A DNA stretch of 41,973 bases from Deltaproteobacteria bacterium. Lineage in GTDB: Bacteria; Myxococcota_A; UBA9042. Of this stretch, positions 25,106-33,348 are shown piece by piece. The notes beneath the pieces were generated by a model. The model worked only from the letters and a program-made list of their open reading frames with translations, was not told where the DNA came from and made no database searches. The position numbers and the translations under genes are program-made. Positions within the stretch are counted from its first letter, which is position 1, and the number at the start of each line of letters is the position of its first letter. The stretch covers positions 1 through 41,973 of the forward strand of contig VGRO01000030.1 in the NCBI GenBank assembly GCA_016875335.1, written 5' to 3'.

Positions 25106-26542
25106 TTGGGTTTGCGTCGTGCCCACTACCGCAGCGCCATGTGGTCGTCGCTTTTGGCGGTGGCGGTCGTCGGTGCAGTGGTCGGCGCCAACCTGTGGTC
25201 GATCTGGCACGCCGAACCCGAACCGGCGAGCCTGGACGCCTTGCAGCGGCTGACGGCCCTGCAACACGACAACCGCGCCCTGCTGCCCGCCAGCGCCGAA
25301 GCCAGCGCCGCCGATGCCTTGGCGGGGACGCTGGACGCCGCACCGACCAGCGCGGGCGCCCGTTCCGCCGTGCACGTGACAGCGCCCGCGACGACGTCGG
25401 GAAAAACGCGCGAACTGACGCGAAGTTGCACCGTACAGCCCGGGGAAAGCCTGGGCGCCGCGCTCGGACACCTCTACATCCAGGGCGCCACCCAACGGCA
25501 GGTGATCGACGCCTACACCCGGCTGCGCAAGCCCGAGCGATTGCAGGCCGGGTGGCGGTTGTGGGCCCGCTTTGCCGTGCAGGGCGAGTCGGCGCTGGCC
25601 GATGGTTCGACGTTGTTGGCGGTCGTGGTGGCACCCAACCATGGCGAAGGCGTGACGGTTGCGCGCAACGAGGGTTCACCGTCGGGCTTTGCCGCAGCCG
25701 AGGGCGGTTTGCCCGGAACGGTGGTGCGCCAGGCGTTGCGTTGTCCGGTTTCCGGCAGTCTGGACCAGGCGATCCGCCGCTGCGGCGGTGACGAGGCGCT
25801 CGCCGCCCACGTGGGGCTGCTGCTCGCCGATCGCCTGCATCCACCGGTCGAGCTGCACCCGGGCGACGAAGTGCGTCTGGTGTTCGACAACCTGATGGAC
25901 GGCGACGCACTGGTGCGGCACCTGGGCATCGCCGCGGTGCAGGTGCGGCCGGTGGTCGGCACCACCATCACCGCCCTGCGCTACCGCGACGGCGAGGGCG
26001 AGGGCTACTACGCGGCCGACGGCAGTTCGCAAGAGGCGATGTTCCTGCGCCAGCCCCTGCGATCGGGCCGCACGACCAGCGGCTTTGGCATGCGCCTGCA
26101 CCCGATTCTGCACCAGATGAAAGCGCACTATGGCGTCGACTTCGCGGCCCCCACCGGCACGCCGGTGTACGCGGCGGCCGACGGCGTGCTGGTGTCGGCC
26201 CACAGGGCCGGGGCGGCCGGCAACCTCGTGCGGTTGCGCCACGGCGACGGCTACACCACCGAGTACATGCACTTGCATCGCTTTGCGGCCGGCCTCGCCG
26301 CTGGCGACCGCCTGGAAAAGGGCGACGTCATTGGTTTTGTCGGCAGCAGCGGCCGGTCGACCGGACCGCACCTGCACTTTGGCGTCAAGCGCAATGGCAA
26401 GTACCTCGACCCGACCTCGACCGGCACGGTGGCGCAGCCTGGGCTTTCCGCGCGCGCACGCAAGCCGTTTGCCGCGCAGGCCGCGACCCTCCTGGACCTG
26501 ATCAACGGCCTGGACAAGGCGGGCAAGGTCGCTGGGTCGTAG
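25106..26542 (+). CDS. M23-family zinc metallopeptidase (LytM/murein endopeptidase-like)
   Basis: This 478-residue protein is an inner-membrane-anchored or exported peptidase that cuts peptidoglycan cross-bridges or regulates amidases. A single N-terminal hydrophobic segment (SLLAVAVVGAVVGANLW) is followed by a low-complexity linker, then a region about 105-310 of LysM/OapA-like character (VQPGESLGAALGHLYIQGAT). The M23 domain spans about 315-450, with the zinc ligands intact: His341 and Asp345 in HYGVDFAAP and His424 in HLHF. The start chosen is TTG, because GGGAGG lies 5 bases upstream; the ATG 11 codons later has no ribosome site. It is followed 56 bp later by the CHASE2 cyclase. Confidence 0.9.
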   Translation: MGLRRAHYRSAMWSSLLAVAVVGAVVGANLWSIWHAEPEPASLDALQRLTALQHDNRALLPASAEASAADALAGTLDAAPTSAGARSAVHVTAPATTSGKTRELTRSCTVQPGESLGAALGHLYIQGATQRQVIDAYTRLRKPERLQAGWRLWARFAVQGESALADGSTLLAVVVAPNHGEGVTVARNEGSPSGFAAAEGGLPGTVVRQALRCPVSGSLDQAIRRCGGDEALAAHVGLLLADRLHPPVELHPGDEVRLVFDNLMDGDALVRHLGIAAVQVRPVVGTTITALRYRDGEGEGYYAADGSSQEAMFLRQPLRSGRTTSGFGMRLHPILHQMKAHYGVDFAAPTGTPVYAAADGVLVSAHRAGAAGNLVRLRHGDGYTTEYMHLHRFAAGLAAGDRLEKGDVIGFVGSSGRSTGPHLHFGVKRNGKYLDPTSTGTVAQPGLSARARKPFAAQAATLLDLINGLDKAGKVAGS

Positions 26543-26598
26543 CGGGCTGGGTCGGCCGCGCCTCGACCGGCATCCGATCGCACCCCGACGCCAACTGC

Positions 26599-28854
26599 AT
26601 GAAACGAATCGCCTTCGCCTTGGCCCTGCTGACGCTGTGTTGCGCGGCGGTCCACGCGACGGCGCATCTGGACCGCCACGCACCTGCCGGCGGTTCGCCG
26701 CCCTGGCAGCGTGCCCTGCTCGGCATCTCGAACGCCGCCACCGACGCTCGGTTTGCGCTGCATGGGCCGCGACCAGCACCCGCGGACATCGCCGTGGTCG
26801 CCATCGACAGCGAGGCGTTGGCCCGCTACGGGCGCTGGCCGTGGCACCGCGACGTGCTGGCGGCGCTGGTCGACGGCATCGGCTCGGCGGGTGCGCGCAG
26901 CATCGGCCTGGACATGGTGTTCTCAGAGGCCGACCCGCGCGCGACCGACGGTTTGCGCAAGGCACTGACGGAGCGCGGCCTGGGCGCCCTTGCCGACGAA
27001 CACGAGACCGATCCGCTGCTGGCCGGCGCCCTCGCCAAACACGCCGACAAGGTGGCCCTTGGTTGGCAGACCGACTCGCCGTGCATCCCCTTGCGCGATG
27101 GGCCCTCCGGTTGCCCGGCGGACGAAGACCAATTCGCGCGGACGGTGCCGCCGAGCCTCGGGCTTTTCGCACTGCCCAAGCCCAAGGGCAGCGCGATCGT
27201 CGTGGCGCGATCGCCGTTGGTTCACGCGGTCACCGTGGTCGCCAACCAGGACCTCTTTGGCGAACAGGCGCGCCGCGCCGGGTTCTTCAACGCATTCCTG
27301 GATCCCGACGGCGTGGTGCGCACCAGCTACGTGGTCATGGCGGTGGCCGGCCGGCTGCACCCTGCGCTCGGTCTGGCGATGGCGCAGGTGGCGTGGGGTG
27401 GCAAGGTCCGACCGGCCGTGGCCGACGATGGCCGGTTGCTGGCCCTGGGCCGACCGGATGGCGCCGCCCTGCCCGTCGACGAGTCGGGCCAATTGCGCCT
27501 GAATTTCTACGGTCCCGGCCGATCGTTTCGCTACGTGTCAGCCTCGGCGATCTTGGCCGGCGAGGCGGCTGCGCTGGCGTCGGTGCGCGGTGCCCACGTG
27601 CTGGTCGGGTTGACGGCGCTGGGCGCCCACGACATGCGGGCGTTCCCGTTCGATGCCAACGTGCCCGGCGTCGAGGGCCACGCCACCCTGCTCGGCAACC
27701 TGCTCGACGGGTCGGCGTTCGCAGCGCGCGATCGGGTCAGGGACGCCTGGTGGCTGTCGCTGGTGGTGCTGTCGGCGGGGTTGCTGGTCGCGCTGGCCCT
27801 GCAGCGCCTCGATGCGGTGCGCGGCCTGATTGCGGCGGCCGTGGGTCTTGGGGGCCTCGGCGCAGCCGACGTGTGGCTTTTCGCCAGGGGCGTGTGGTTT
27901 GACAGCGGCGCTGTGCACCTGGGGCTGTGGCTGACGGTGGCCACGTTGGTGGGCGTGCGCTATTTCCAGGAGCAACGATCGCGGGCCTTCATCAAGAGCG
28001 CGTTCTCGCGCTACGTGTCGCCTGCGCTGGTCGATCGCATGGTGGCCGACCCGGCCGGGCTGCGCCTGGGCGGCGAGAAGAAGGACCTGACCATCCTGTT
28101 CAGCGACATCCGCAGCTTCACCACGGTCTCCGAGCGCCTCGACCCGCGCGAACTGGTGGCCTTCCTCAACCACTACCTCGGCCGCATGACCGAGATCGTC
28201 TTTGACCACAAGGGAACGCTGGACAAATACATCGGCGATGCGGTGATGGCGTTCTGGGGCGCGCCGCTGGACGACCCCAACCACCCGCGCGGAGCGCTCG
28301 ACGCCGCCGTCGCGATGATCGCGGCGGTGGACGCGTTGCGGCCCGGCGTCCAGGCACGTTGGGACCTCGCTTTGCACATCGGCATCGGCGTCGCCACCGG
28401 CGTGGTCAGCGTCGGCAACATGGGCAGCGAGCGCAATCTGGCCTACACCGCGCTCGGCGACCGCGTCAACCTCGCCGCCCGCCTGGAATCGCTGACCAAG
28501 ACCTACGGCGCAGCGATCCTGACCACTGCCGACACCTTGCAGGCCGCGCAGGCCGGCGGAGGCCGCTACCACGCACGCACCGTCGATTTCGTGCGGGTCA
28601 AGGGCAAGAAGGAACCCGTGGAGCTGGTCGAACTGCGGGCCGAGCCCTTCGATCCTGCCGAACTGACGGAGTGGACCACGGCCCGCGCACATTACCTTGG
28701 CGAGCGATTTGCCGAGGCGCGCTCCGGGTTTGCGCAGCTTGCGACCGATCATCCCCATGCGCTGTACACCTTGATGGCCGATCGGTGTCAGCATTGGATC
28801 GATCACCCGCCGGGCCACAACTGGTCGGGGGCGTGGACCATGGAGAGCAAATGA
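26599..28854 (+). CDS. CHASE2-domain class III adenylate/guanylate cyclase
   Basis: This 751-residue membrane sensor makes cAMP (or cGMP). After an N-terminal hydrophobic segment, residues about 50-375 form an extracytoplasmic CHASE2 sensor (AVVAIDSEALARYGRWPWHR near 75). Three membrane helices follow to about 450. The cyclase domain has metal-binding FSDIRSFT near 500, KYIGDAVMAFWG near 548, and GDRVNLAARLE near 621, so the catalytic residues look intact. A C-terminal TPR-like helical tail closes the protein. Its stop overlaps the FecR start (ATGA), showing translational coupling. CHASE2 cyclases next to FecR genes are a recurring arrangement; the signal sensed is unknown. Confidence 0.92.
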   Translation: MKRIAFALALLTLCCAAVHATAHLDRHAPAGGSPPWQRALLGISNAATDARFALHGPRPAPADIAVVAIDSEALARYGRWPWHRDVLAALVDGIGSAGARSIGLDMVFSEADPRATDGLRKALTERGLGALADEHETDPLLAGALAKHADKVALGWQTDSPCIPLRDGPSGCPADEDQFARTVPPSLGLFALPKPKGSAIVVARSPLVHAVTVVANQDLFGEQARRAGFFNAFLDPDGVVRTSYVVMAVAGRLHPALGLAMAQVAWGGKVRPAVADDGRLLALGRPDGAALPVDESGQLRLNFYGPGRSFRYVSASAILAGEAAALASVRGAHVLVGLTALGAHDMRAFPFDANVPGVEGHATLLGNLLDGSAFAARDRVRDAWWLSLVVLSAGLLVALALQRLDAVRGLIAAAVGLGGLGAADVWLFARGVWFDSGAVHLGLWLTVATLVGVRYFQEQRSRAFIKSAFSRYVSPALVDRMVADPAGLRLGGEKKDLTILFSDIRSFTTVSERLDPRELVAFLNHYLGRMTEIVFDHKGTLDKYIGDAVMAFWGAPLDDPNHPRGALDAAVAMIAAVDALRPGVQARWDLALHIGIGVATGVVSVGNMGSERNLAYTALGDRVNLAARLESLTKTYGAAILTTADTLQAAQAGGGRYHARTVDFVRVKGKKEPVELVELRAEPFDPAELTEWTTARAHYLGERFAEARSGFAQLATDHPHALYTLMADRCQHWIDHPPGHNWSGAWTMESK

Positions 28855-29753
28855 AAACGGCGGCGATTGTGGGTATGTGCCTCGGCGTTTCCCTTGCCGG
28901 CGCCTGTGCATGGGCGGCCGGTCCGCCGGTCCTGGAAGCCGTCACCGGGGGCGACGGCGTCAAGTTCGTGCGCGGCGGCAAGGCCGAGGTGGCAGACGAG
29001 GGCGACGAACTGCAGGCCGGCGATCGCCTCCAGGTCGGCGCCAAGGCCGCCGCGCGCATCCTTTTTGGCGACGGCACCCATGTCACGCTGTCGGGCGGCT
29101 GCGACGCCGAAGTCGCCAGGCCGCTCGCCGGCGCCTCAGGCTTGGTGCTGCACAGGGGCAACCTTTCCGCCACCGTGGCCAAGCCGCCGACGCCCGTAGC
29201 GGTCAAACCCAGCGCTGCCGCGGACCTGCGCTTCTACATCAAGACCAACGCGGCGGTGATGGGGGTGCGCGGCACCGAATTCGTGGTCGATCACGACGAT
29301 GCCGCCGGCACCAAGGTGCACACGCTGCACGGCCGGGTCGAGGTGGCCAGGAGCGACGACGACCTGCACTTGGGTCGCGGCGTGCGCCTCGGGCCGGCGG
29401 ATCGCTTGCGCGCCGACAAGACCGGCATCGGCAAGCCCGGCCGCTTCGACAAGGCGGCTTTCGGGCGCGATCGCGCCAAGCACCACCACCTTGCCGCTGA
29501 AATTGGCAAAAAGGGCTTGCGCAGCCGCGACGACCTGCGCGCCCGATGGCAGGCCCGCCACAAGGACCGCGGCGACCACGCCGACAAGCACAAGGACGGC
29601 AAGGGCGGTTCCGACAAGGCTGCGATCAAGGCCCATGGCGCCAATGGCGCGGCCGACAAGAAAGCCGATCGGCCGGCCCGGCACGAAGGCGGCCGCCCGG
29701 ACAAGGGCGATCACCGCGATCGCCCCAAAGCCGGACGTCGCGATCGGGAATGA
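28851..29753 (+). CDS. FecR-domain periplasmic protein with charged C-terminal tail
   Basis: This 300-residue protein starts inside the last codons of the cyclase gene (ATGA overlap) with GGAGAGC just upstream. It has an N-terminal signal peptide ending in CAWA-AG and a FecR-like beta domain over residues about 30-165: FGDGTHVTLSG, then RGTEFVV and a closing HGRVEV. The remaining 130 residues have no recognisable fold and are unusually rich in His, Lys, Arg and Asp (for example HKDRGDHADKHKDGKGG), so they are probably disordered and highly charged. The coupling points to a periplasmic partner for the CHASE2 domain. There is no evidence that it is an anti-sigma factor of the classical FecR type. 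Confidence 0.85.
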   Translation: MKTAAIVGMCLGVSLAGACAWAAGPPVLEAVTGGDGVKFVRGGKAEVADEGDELQAGDRLQVGAKAAARILFGDGTHVTLSGGCDAEVARPLAGASGLVLHRGNLSATVAKPPTPVAVKPSAAADLRFYIKTNAAVMGVRGTEFVVDHDDAAGTKVHTLHGRVEVARSDDDLHLGRGVRLGPADRLRADKTGIGKPGRFDKAAFGRDRAKHHHLAAEIGKKGLRSRDDLRARWQARHKDRGDHADKHKDGKGGSDKAAIKAHGANGAADKKADRPARHEGGRPDKGDHRDRPKAGRRDRE

Positions 29754-29760
29754 CCGGGCG

Positions 29761-30297
29761 TCACAGGGCGCCCTGGACCTGCATCCACGCCCGCAGCCGA
29801 TCGATGAGGCGCCGGTTGGCGCGCTCCATGGCGTCGGCGGTGCGCCCGCAGGCCTGGCCCGCCTCGGCCAGGTTCATGCCCTGGCGGTACACCAAGTCCA
29901 GCACCGAGCGCTCGGTGGATTCGAGCACGGGGTCGAGGCGCAGGAGGGCTTGGCGCAAGGCCACCTGGGCGGTCAGGGTGCCGGACGCCACCAGATCGGC
30001 GCTGACCACGGGTCGGGCGTGGCGGTGCACGGGCTGGTTGTGGCGCCGCGCCAGGTCGAGGGTGCTGCCGCGCATCCGCGGGAACGCGAACGTCGACAAA
30101 CTGCCGCGCGCGCCGTCGTGGCGGTCGCGCATCGTTGTCCAGGTCAGCAGGGCCTCGCTGCGAGCATCGTCGCGGACATGCGCGGGCACGCGGCGCGCGA
30201 GCGCCGTGGCGAGCTTGAGCGCGACATCCAACTCGCCCTCCGCCGTGGGGTAGGGGGCAGTGCGCTCGGCGCGCGGCAAGGACAAGGGGGCACACAT
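29761..30297 (-). CDS. Sigma-70-family RNA polymerase sigma factor (small, ECF-like)
   Basis: This 178-residue protein has region 2-like sequence near residues 40-90 (WTTMRDRHDGARGSLSTFAF then DLARRHN) and a region 4-like C-terminus (STERSVLDLVYRQGMNLAEA, then a helix that ends ANRRLIDRLR). The layout is that of a small extracytoplasmic-function-type sigma factor, although region 2 is atypical. The start ATG has GAGGT upstream. It converges on the FecR gene with only 7 bp between the stops. A perfect sigma-54 promoter lies 66-81 bp upstream of the start, which is unusual for a sigma-70-family gene. Its regulon is unknown. Confidence 0.72.
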   Translation of the reverse strand: MCAPLSLPRAERTAPYPTAEGELDVALKLATALARRVPAHVRDDARSEALLTWTTMRDRHDGARGSLSTFAFPRMRGSTLDLARRHNQPVHRHARPVVSADLVASGTLTAQVALRQALLRLDPVLESTERSVLDLVYRQGMNLAEAGQACGRTADAMERANRRLIDRLRAWMQVQGAL

Positions 30298-30362
30298 GGC
30301 GACCTCGCGAACGGGGCTGGACCGGGACGCGCGCCACCGCGGCGCGCTCGGTGTCGCCACCG

Positions 30363-30378
30363 TGCAAGGGCCGTGCCA
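30363..30378 (-). promoter_or_regulatory. Sigma-54 promoter of the sigma-70-family gene
   Basis: On the minus strand the sequence is TGGCACG-GCCC-TTGCA, a perfect -24/-12 element with the same consensus bases as the pilA promoter. Predicted +1 is near 30352, giving a 55-nt leader. Inverted half-sites GTCGAT (30394-30399) and ATCGAC (30423-30428) lie just upstream and could be activator sites, though nearer than usual. Confidence 0.85.
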
Positions 30379-30458
30379 GCCGTGCGGATCGCCGTCGATC
30401 TCCCTGTTTTCAGCGCCTTTGCATCGACAATGCCATGTGACCCCTGGCCCGGGCGGGG

Positions 30459-30980
30459 TCAGGGGGCCCCGGCGCGCGCCGCTGCCATTGCCTCGGACGC
30501 CAGGCGAACCAACAGCGGCCGGCTCGCGCTCAAGCGGTGGTCGTCGTCGACCTCGACCAGGCGCAGGCCGTGGCGGACGGCGAATGCCCGCGACCAGGCG
30601 ATGTCGACCACGTCGTCGCCGCGCGCATGCAGCAACACCGTGTGACCGGGCACGCGGGCAATCGCCGCCACGGCCGGCCAGCGGTCGGCGATGAGCGCGG
30701 GGGCGCACAGCACACAGGCCGCCACGCGGTCGGGGTGGCGGTCCGCGTAGAGCGCGGCGACCAGCCCGCCAAAACTGGACCCGACCAGCACCAGGCGACC
30801 GCGGTCGGCCAGATCGCGCTCTGCGATGGCCATGCGCGCATCCAGGTCGAAGACACCCTCGAAATCGGGGGCGTGAACGGCCGGGTCCAGGTCATACAAG
30901 GCTTGGAATTTGCTGCCGTGTGGACCCGACTCGAGGCCGTGCAGGAACACCAGTTGGACGGCGTGCAGAGGTGCGTTCAT
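30459..30980 (-). CDS. Small alpha/beta-hydrolase, YqiA-like esterase
   Basis: This 173-residue protein has the compact alpha/beta-hydrolase fold of the YqiA/UPF0227 group. The oxyanion region is LVFLHGLESGPHGSK near residue 10, the nucleophile elbow is GSSFGG near residue 67, the acid is likely in ARGDDVVD, and the catalytic His is in DDDHRL. It probably hydrolyses a small ester or thioester, but the substrate is unknown. It starts 16 bp downstream of the VWA gene and so is probably the last gene of that operon. The sigma-54 promoter at 30363-30378 lies past its stop. Confidence 0.85.
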   Translation of the reverse strand: MNAPLHAVQLVFLHGLESGPHGSKFQALYDLDPAVHAPDFEGVFDLDARMAIAERDLADRGRLVLVGSSFGGLVAALYADRHPDRVAACVLCAPALIADRWPAVAAIARVPGHTVLLHARGDDVVDIAWSRAFAVRHGLRLVEVDDDHRLSASRPLLVRLASEAMAAARAGAP

Positions 30981-30996
30981 CGGTTCCAGGCGCTGC

Positions 30997-31959
30997 CTAC
31001 AAGCGGTCCACGCCCCCCGCGGTCTTCGCGGCGGGCAGATGGGCCTTGGCGGGCCGCCGCGCCAGATGCGAACCGGCCAGCGTGGCGAGAGCGGTGCTGA
31101 CGGCCGCCGCGGTGGTGCCGCCCAGGTTCATGGCGTCCAGGTCCTGGCGCGCCGATTGCGCATCCAGCGTCCCTTCGTGCAGCCCGATGGTCTGGGCGAT
31201 GAGTGCGCAAATGCCGTGCGCGTCGGGCAGGACCAAGGCCCGTTCGCCGAGCAGGCCCTGCCACTGCTGCAGGATCTCGGGCTCCTTGCCGTGGTAGCCC
31301 TCGGCGACCACGATGTGGAAGACCTCCCAGGTTTCTGCGGCCTTGGCAATGGCATCCTTGGCCTTGCTGTCCTTCTCGGCCGTGTCGCCGAACACCTTTT
31401 TCAACTGGTCGCGCGGCAGGTCCCAGGTCATCTCGTCGCCCATCGTGAAGAGGTACCCCTTCTTGGCGCGCTTCTGCCACGCATCGGTGCGGGTGTGGTG
31501 CGCCGCGAACCAGTGGGCGAGGGCGTAGGACTCGTGGCGCTGGCCGCCGCCGCCGCCCTCGATCCAGATGCGCGTCAGCCACATGTCCATCTCCAGGCCC
31601 GACTCGAACTGACCGACCTGAAAAGGGCCGCCGTCGGTGTAGGCGTCACCGATCGCCGCAAAAAGCACCTGGGGATCAGCCACGTAGCCACGATCGACCA
31701 GCATGCGCATCAGGCCGCCCAGTTCCTCGCGAGCGAACCGCTCGGGGATGGTGCCCATCGACCCCGTGACGTCGAACGCCACGATGACCGGCACGCTGTC
31801 GGGATGCTGGGGCGAGTCGCAGCTCTCGCGAAAGGCCAGGCCGTGCGGGTTCATGGTCGGGTCGACCTGGCGGTTGCCAAAGATCTGGTCGCGGGTCTGG
31901 GTGGTGCGCGCATTCGACAACTGGCTGTAGGCGTCGTCGCTCCAACTGGTGTAGCCCAT
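30997..31959 (-). CDS. von Willebrand factor A-domain protein, partner of a J-domain pseudokinase
   Basis: This 320-residue soluble protein carries a VWA-like domain with MIDAS DVTGSMG (Asp63; Thr where DxSxS usually has Ser), probably a divalent-metal site. Conserved-looking segments are IGDAYTDGGPFQVGQFESG, a Gly run (EGGGGGQRHESYALAHWF) and YLFTMGDE near residue 150. No signal peptide or membrane helix is present, so it is cytoplasmic. The start chosen is ATG at MGYTSWSDD with GGAG 8 bases upstream; an in-frame TTG lies four codons earlier. It begins 36 bp after the J-domain pseudokinase gene and is followed 16 bp later by the alpha/beta-hydrolase. The shared operon suggests a complex, which is inference. 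Confidence 0.75.
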   Translation of the reverse strand: MGYTSWSDDAYSQLSNARTTQTRDQIFGNRQVDPTMNPHGLAFRESCDSPQHPDSVPVIVAFDVTGSMGTIPERFAREELGGLMRMLVDRGYVADPQVLFAAIGDAYTDGGPFQVGQFESGLEMDMWLTRIWIEGGGGGQRHESYALAHWFAAHHTRTDAWQKRAKKGYLFTMGDEMTWDLPRDQLKKVFGDTAEKDSKAKDAIAKAAETWEVFHIVVAEGYHGKEPEILQQWQGLLGERALVLPDAHGICALIAQTIGLHEGTLDAQSARQDLDAMNLGGTTAAAVSTALATLAGSHLARRPAKAHLPAAKTAGGVDRL

Positions 31960-31995
31960 GGGGTGCTCCAAGCGGCCGCGGGCGGGCCGTACAGG

Positions 31996-33135
31996 TCAGA
32001 CCGATGGCATGGCGAACGGGTGGAACTTGCGCGGCCCGTAGGCGCGGCGCTGGGCCATCTTCCAGCGCTCCCACACTTCGAAGGCGTCGGCAAAGCGCTC
32101 GGCCGGTCGCTCCAACCGGCAACCGCGCAGGATCTCGGTCATACCCTCGGGGATCGGTGTCGCCAACGGGTCGCCGAGATCGGTCGGGCGCTTGCCCGTC
32201 CACAGATCCACGCCCGCGGTCTGCAGCAAGGTGCCGGCGGCGAGGTACAGGTCGAGCCGAGGCGAGGCGGCCTCCCGGCGAAAAACCTCTTGCGGGTAGC
32301 GGTTTTTCTGCGCGGTCGGCAGCGCGCCCAGGTGCGGGCCGTCGGGGTAGCGCCAGTCGCGGACCGCGTAGCACCAGTCCACGATCACTGCGCCGTGGGT
32401 GACCGGGTGGATGAGCACGTGGTCGGCCAGCACTGCGCCATGCACCACGCCCTGCCGGTGCAGCCAGGCCAGGAACTCGAAAACGCGGTTGCCCATCCAG
32501 GCCACGGTGCGGCCTTCGACGCCCTTGGGATAGGCGCGCTGTACATCGGCCAGCGTGACGTGGTCGGCGGCGATCGAAAGGAGGTTGGCGCGGCGACCGT
32601 CGTCCAAGTCCAAGGCACCGCGCAACCGGGGCACGTAGCGGCAGAACACCTCGACCTGCTCCTGGGGCCGCGACCACAGGTGGTTGAGCACGCGGGCTTC
32701 GTTGTCGAGCAGGTCGTTGTGGGCCGGATCGCGTGTGACCTTGAGGACCAACTCGTCGTCGGCGCTGCCATCCTCGTCCACCACCGCGAAGAGGTCGCAC
32801 AGGTCGCCACCCGGCAGGTCGCGGACCACGCCGTAGTCGCGGCGACCGACGTGCACGGCCTGGCCACCGTGGCGCGCCGACCGACGCAGGTGCCGCTCGG
32901 CGAGGTCGCGCCAGGCGTTGAGCATCTGGAACGCCTCGGTCGCAGTCTCGGTCAGGTCGACGCTGTGGACGTAGCGATCGGGGTGGACCTTGGCCGCCCA
33001 ACTGCGAAACGACGCGCCGAGCACCTCAAGGCGGGCGTCGAGGTCGGCGCCGTCCAGCGGACCGAAAACGTCGGCCGGCCGCCGGGCGGATCGCAGCGAC
33101 GCGGCATGGGCGTGCAGTTCGTCGGCAAGCGACAT
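31996..33135 (-). CDS. J-domain protein fused to a kinase-like fold that lacks catalytic residues
   Basis: This 379-residue cytoplasmic protein has an N-terminal J-domain-like helix pair with the Hsp70-contact motif HPDR at residues 51-54. Residues about 90-340 look like a protein-kinase fold: a VLKV strand lysine and a following ARVL helix glutamate are kept. The catalytic loop reads VVHGAVLADHVLI where active kinases have HRDLKPxN, and DFG is replaced by DWC. Both the catalytic Asp and the Asn are missing, so this is probably a pseudokinase. The start is ATG with no clear ribosome site. A sigma-70-like promoter lies at 33166-33194. A VWA gene follows 36 bp downstream, then a hydrolase. Loss of activity is inferred, not measured. 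Confidence 0.7.
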   Translation of the reverse strand: MSLADELHAHAASLRSARRPADVFGPLDGADLDARLEVLGASFRSWAAKVHPDRYVHSVDLTETATEAFQMLNAWRDLAERHLRRSARHGGQAVHVGRRDYGVVRDLPGGDLCDLFAVVDEDGSADDELVLKVTRDPAHNDLLDNEARVLNHLWSRPQEQVEVFCRYVPRLRGALDLDDGRRANLLSIAADHVTLADVQRAYPKGVEGRTVAWMGNRVFEFLAWLHRQGVVHGAVLADHVLIHPVTHGAVIVDWCYAVRDWRYPDGPHLGALPTAQKNRYPQEVFRREAASPRLDLYLAAGTLLQTAGVDLWTGKRPTDLGDPLATPIPEGMTEILRGCRLERPAERFADAFEVWERWKMAQRRAYGPRKFHPFAMPSV

Positions 33136-33165
33136 GGCGGGCCAAGGCGCGGGTGCGCTGCGCCT

Positions 33166-33194
33166 AGGGTATGCGCAATGACGGCACGCGGCAA
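33166..33194 (-). promoter_or_regulatory. Sigma-70-like promoter of the J-pseudokinase/VWA operon
   Basis: Minus strand TTGCCG (33194-33189), 17 bp, TACCCT (33171-33166), about 30 bp upstream of the start codon. Confidence 0.4.
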
Positions 33195-33258
33195 CCGGGG
33201 CCACCAAGGTGAAAAATCGTGATCTCGACCACGTTGCGCGGGCCAGCGACGCCGTGCT

Positions 33259-33288
33259 TTGGCCCGCGGCGTTTCCGTCTGCTAGGCT
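33259..33288 (+). promoter_or_regulatory. Possible sigma-70 promoter of the Cys-rich lipoprotein
   Basis: TTGGCC (33259-33264), 18 bp, TAGGCT (33283-33288). It resembles the element before sthA. Confidence 0.3.
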
Positions 33289-33348
33289 GGCCGGGCGGCG
33301 CAATCGCCCTCCCCCTGGGCGGCGCGCTCGAGCGCGGAGCCACAGCCC

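Noticed and set aside
29754..29760. Bidirectional terminator between FecR and sigma genes
   Set aside because: Only 7 bp separate the stops, and no stem-loop with a T-tract is present.
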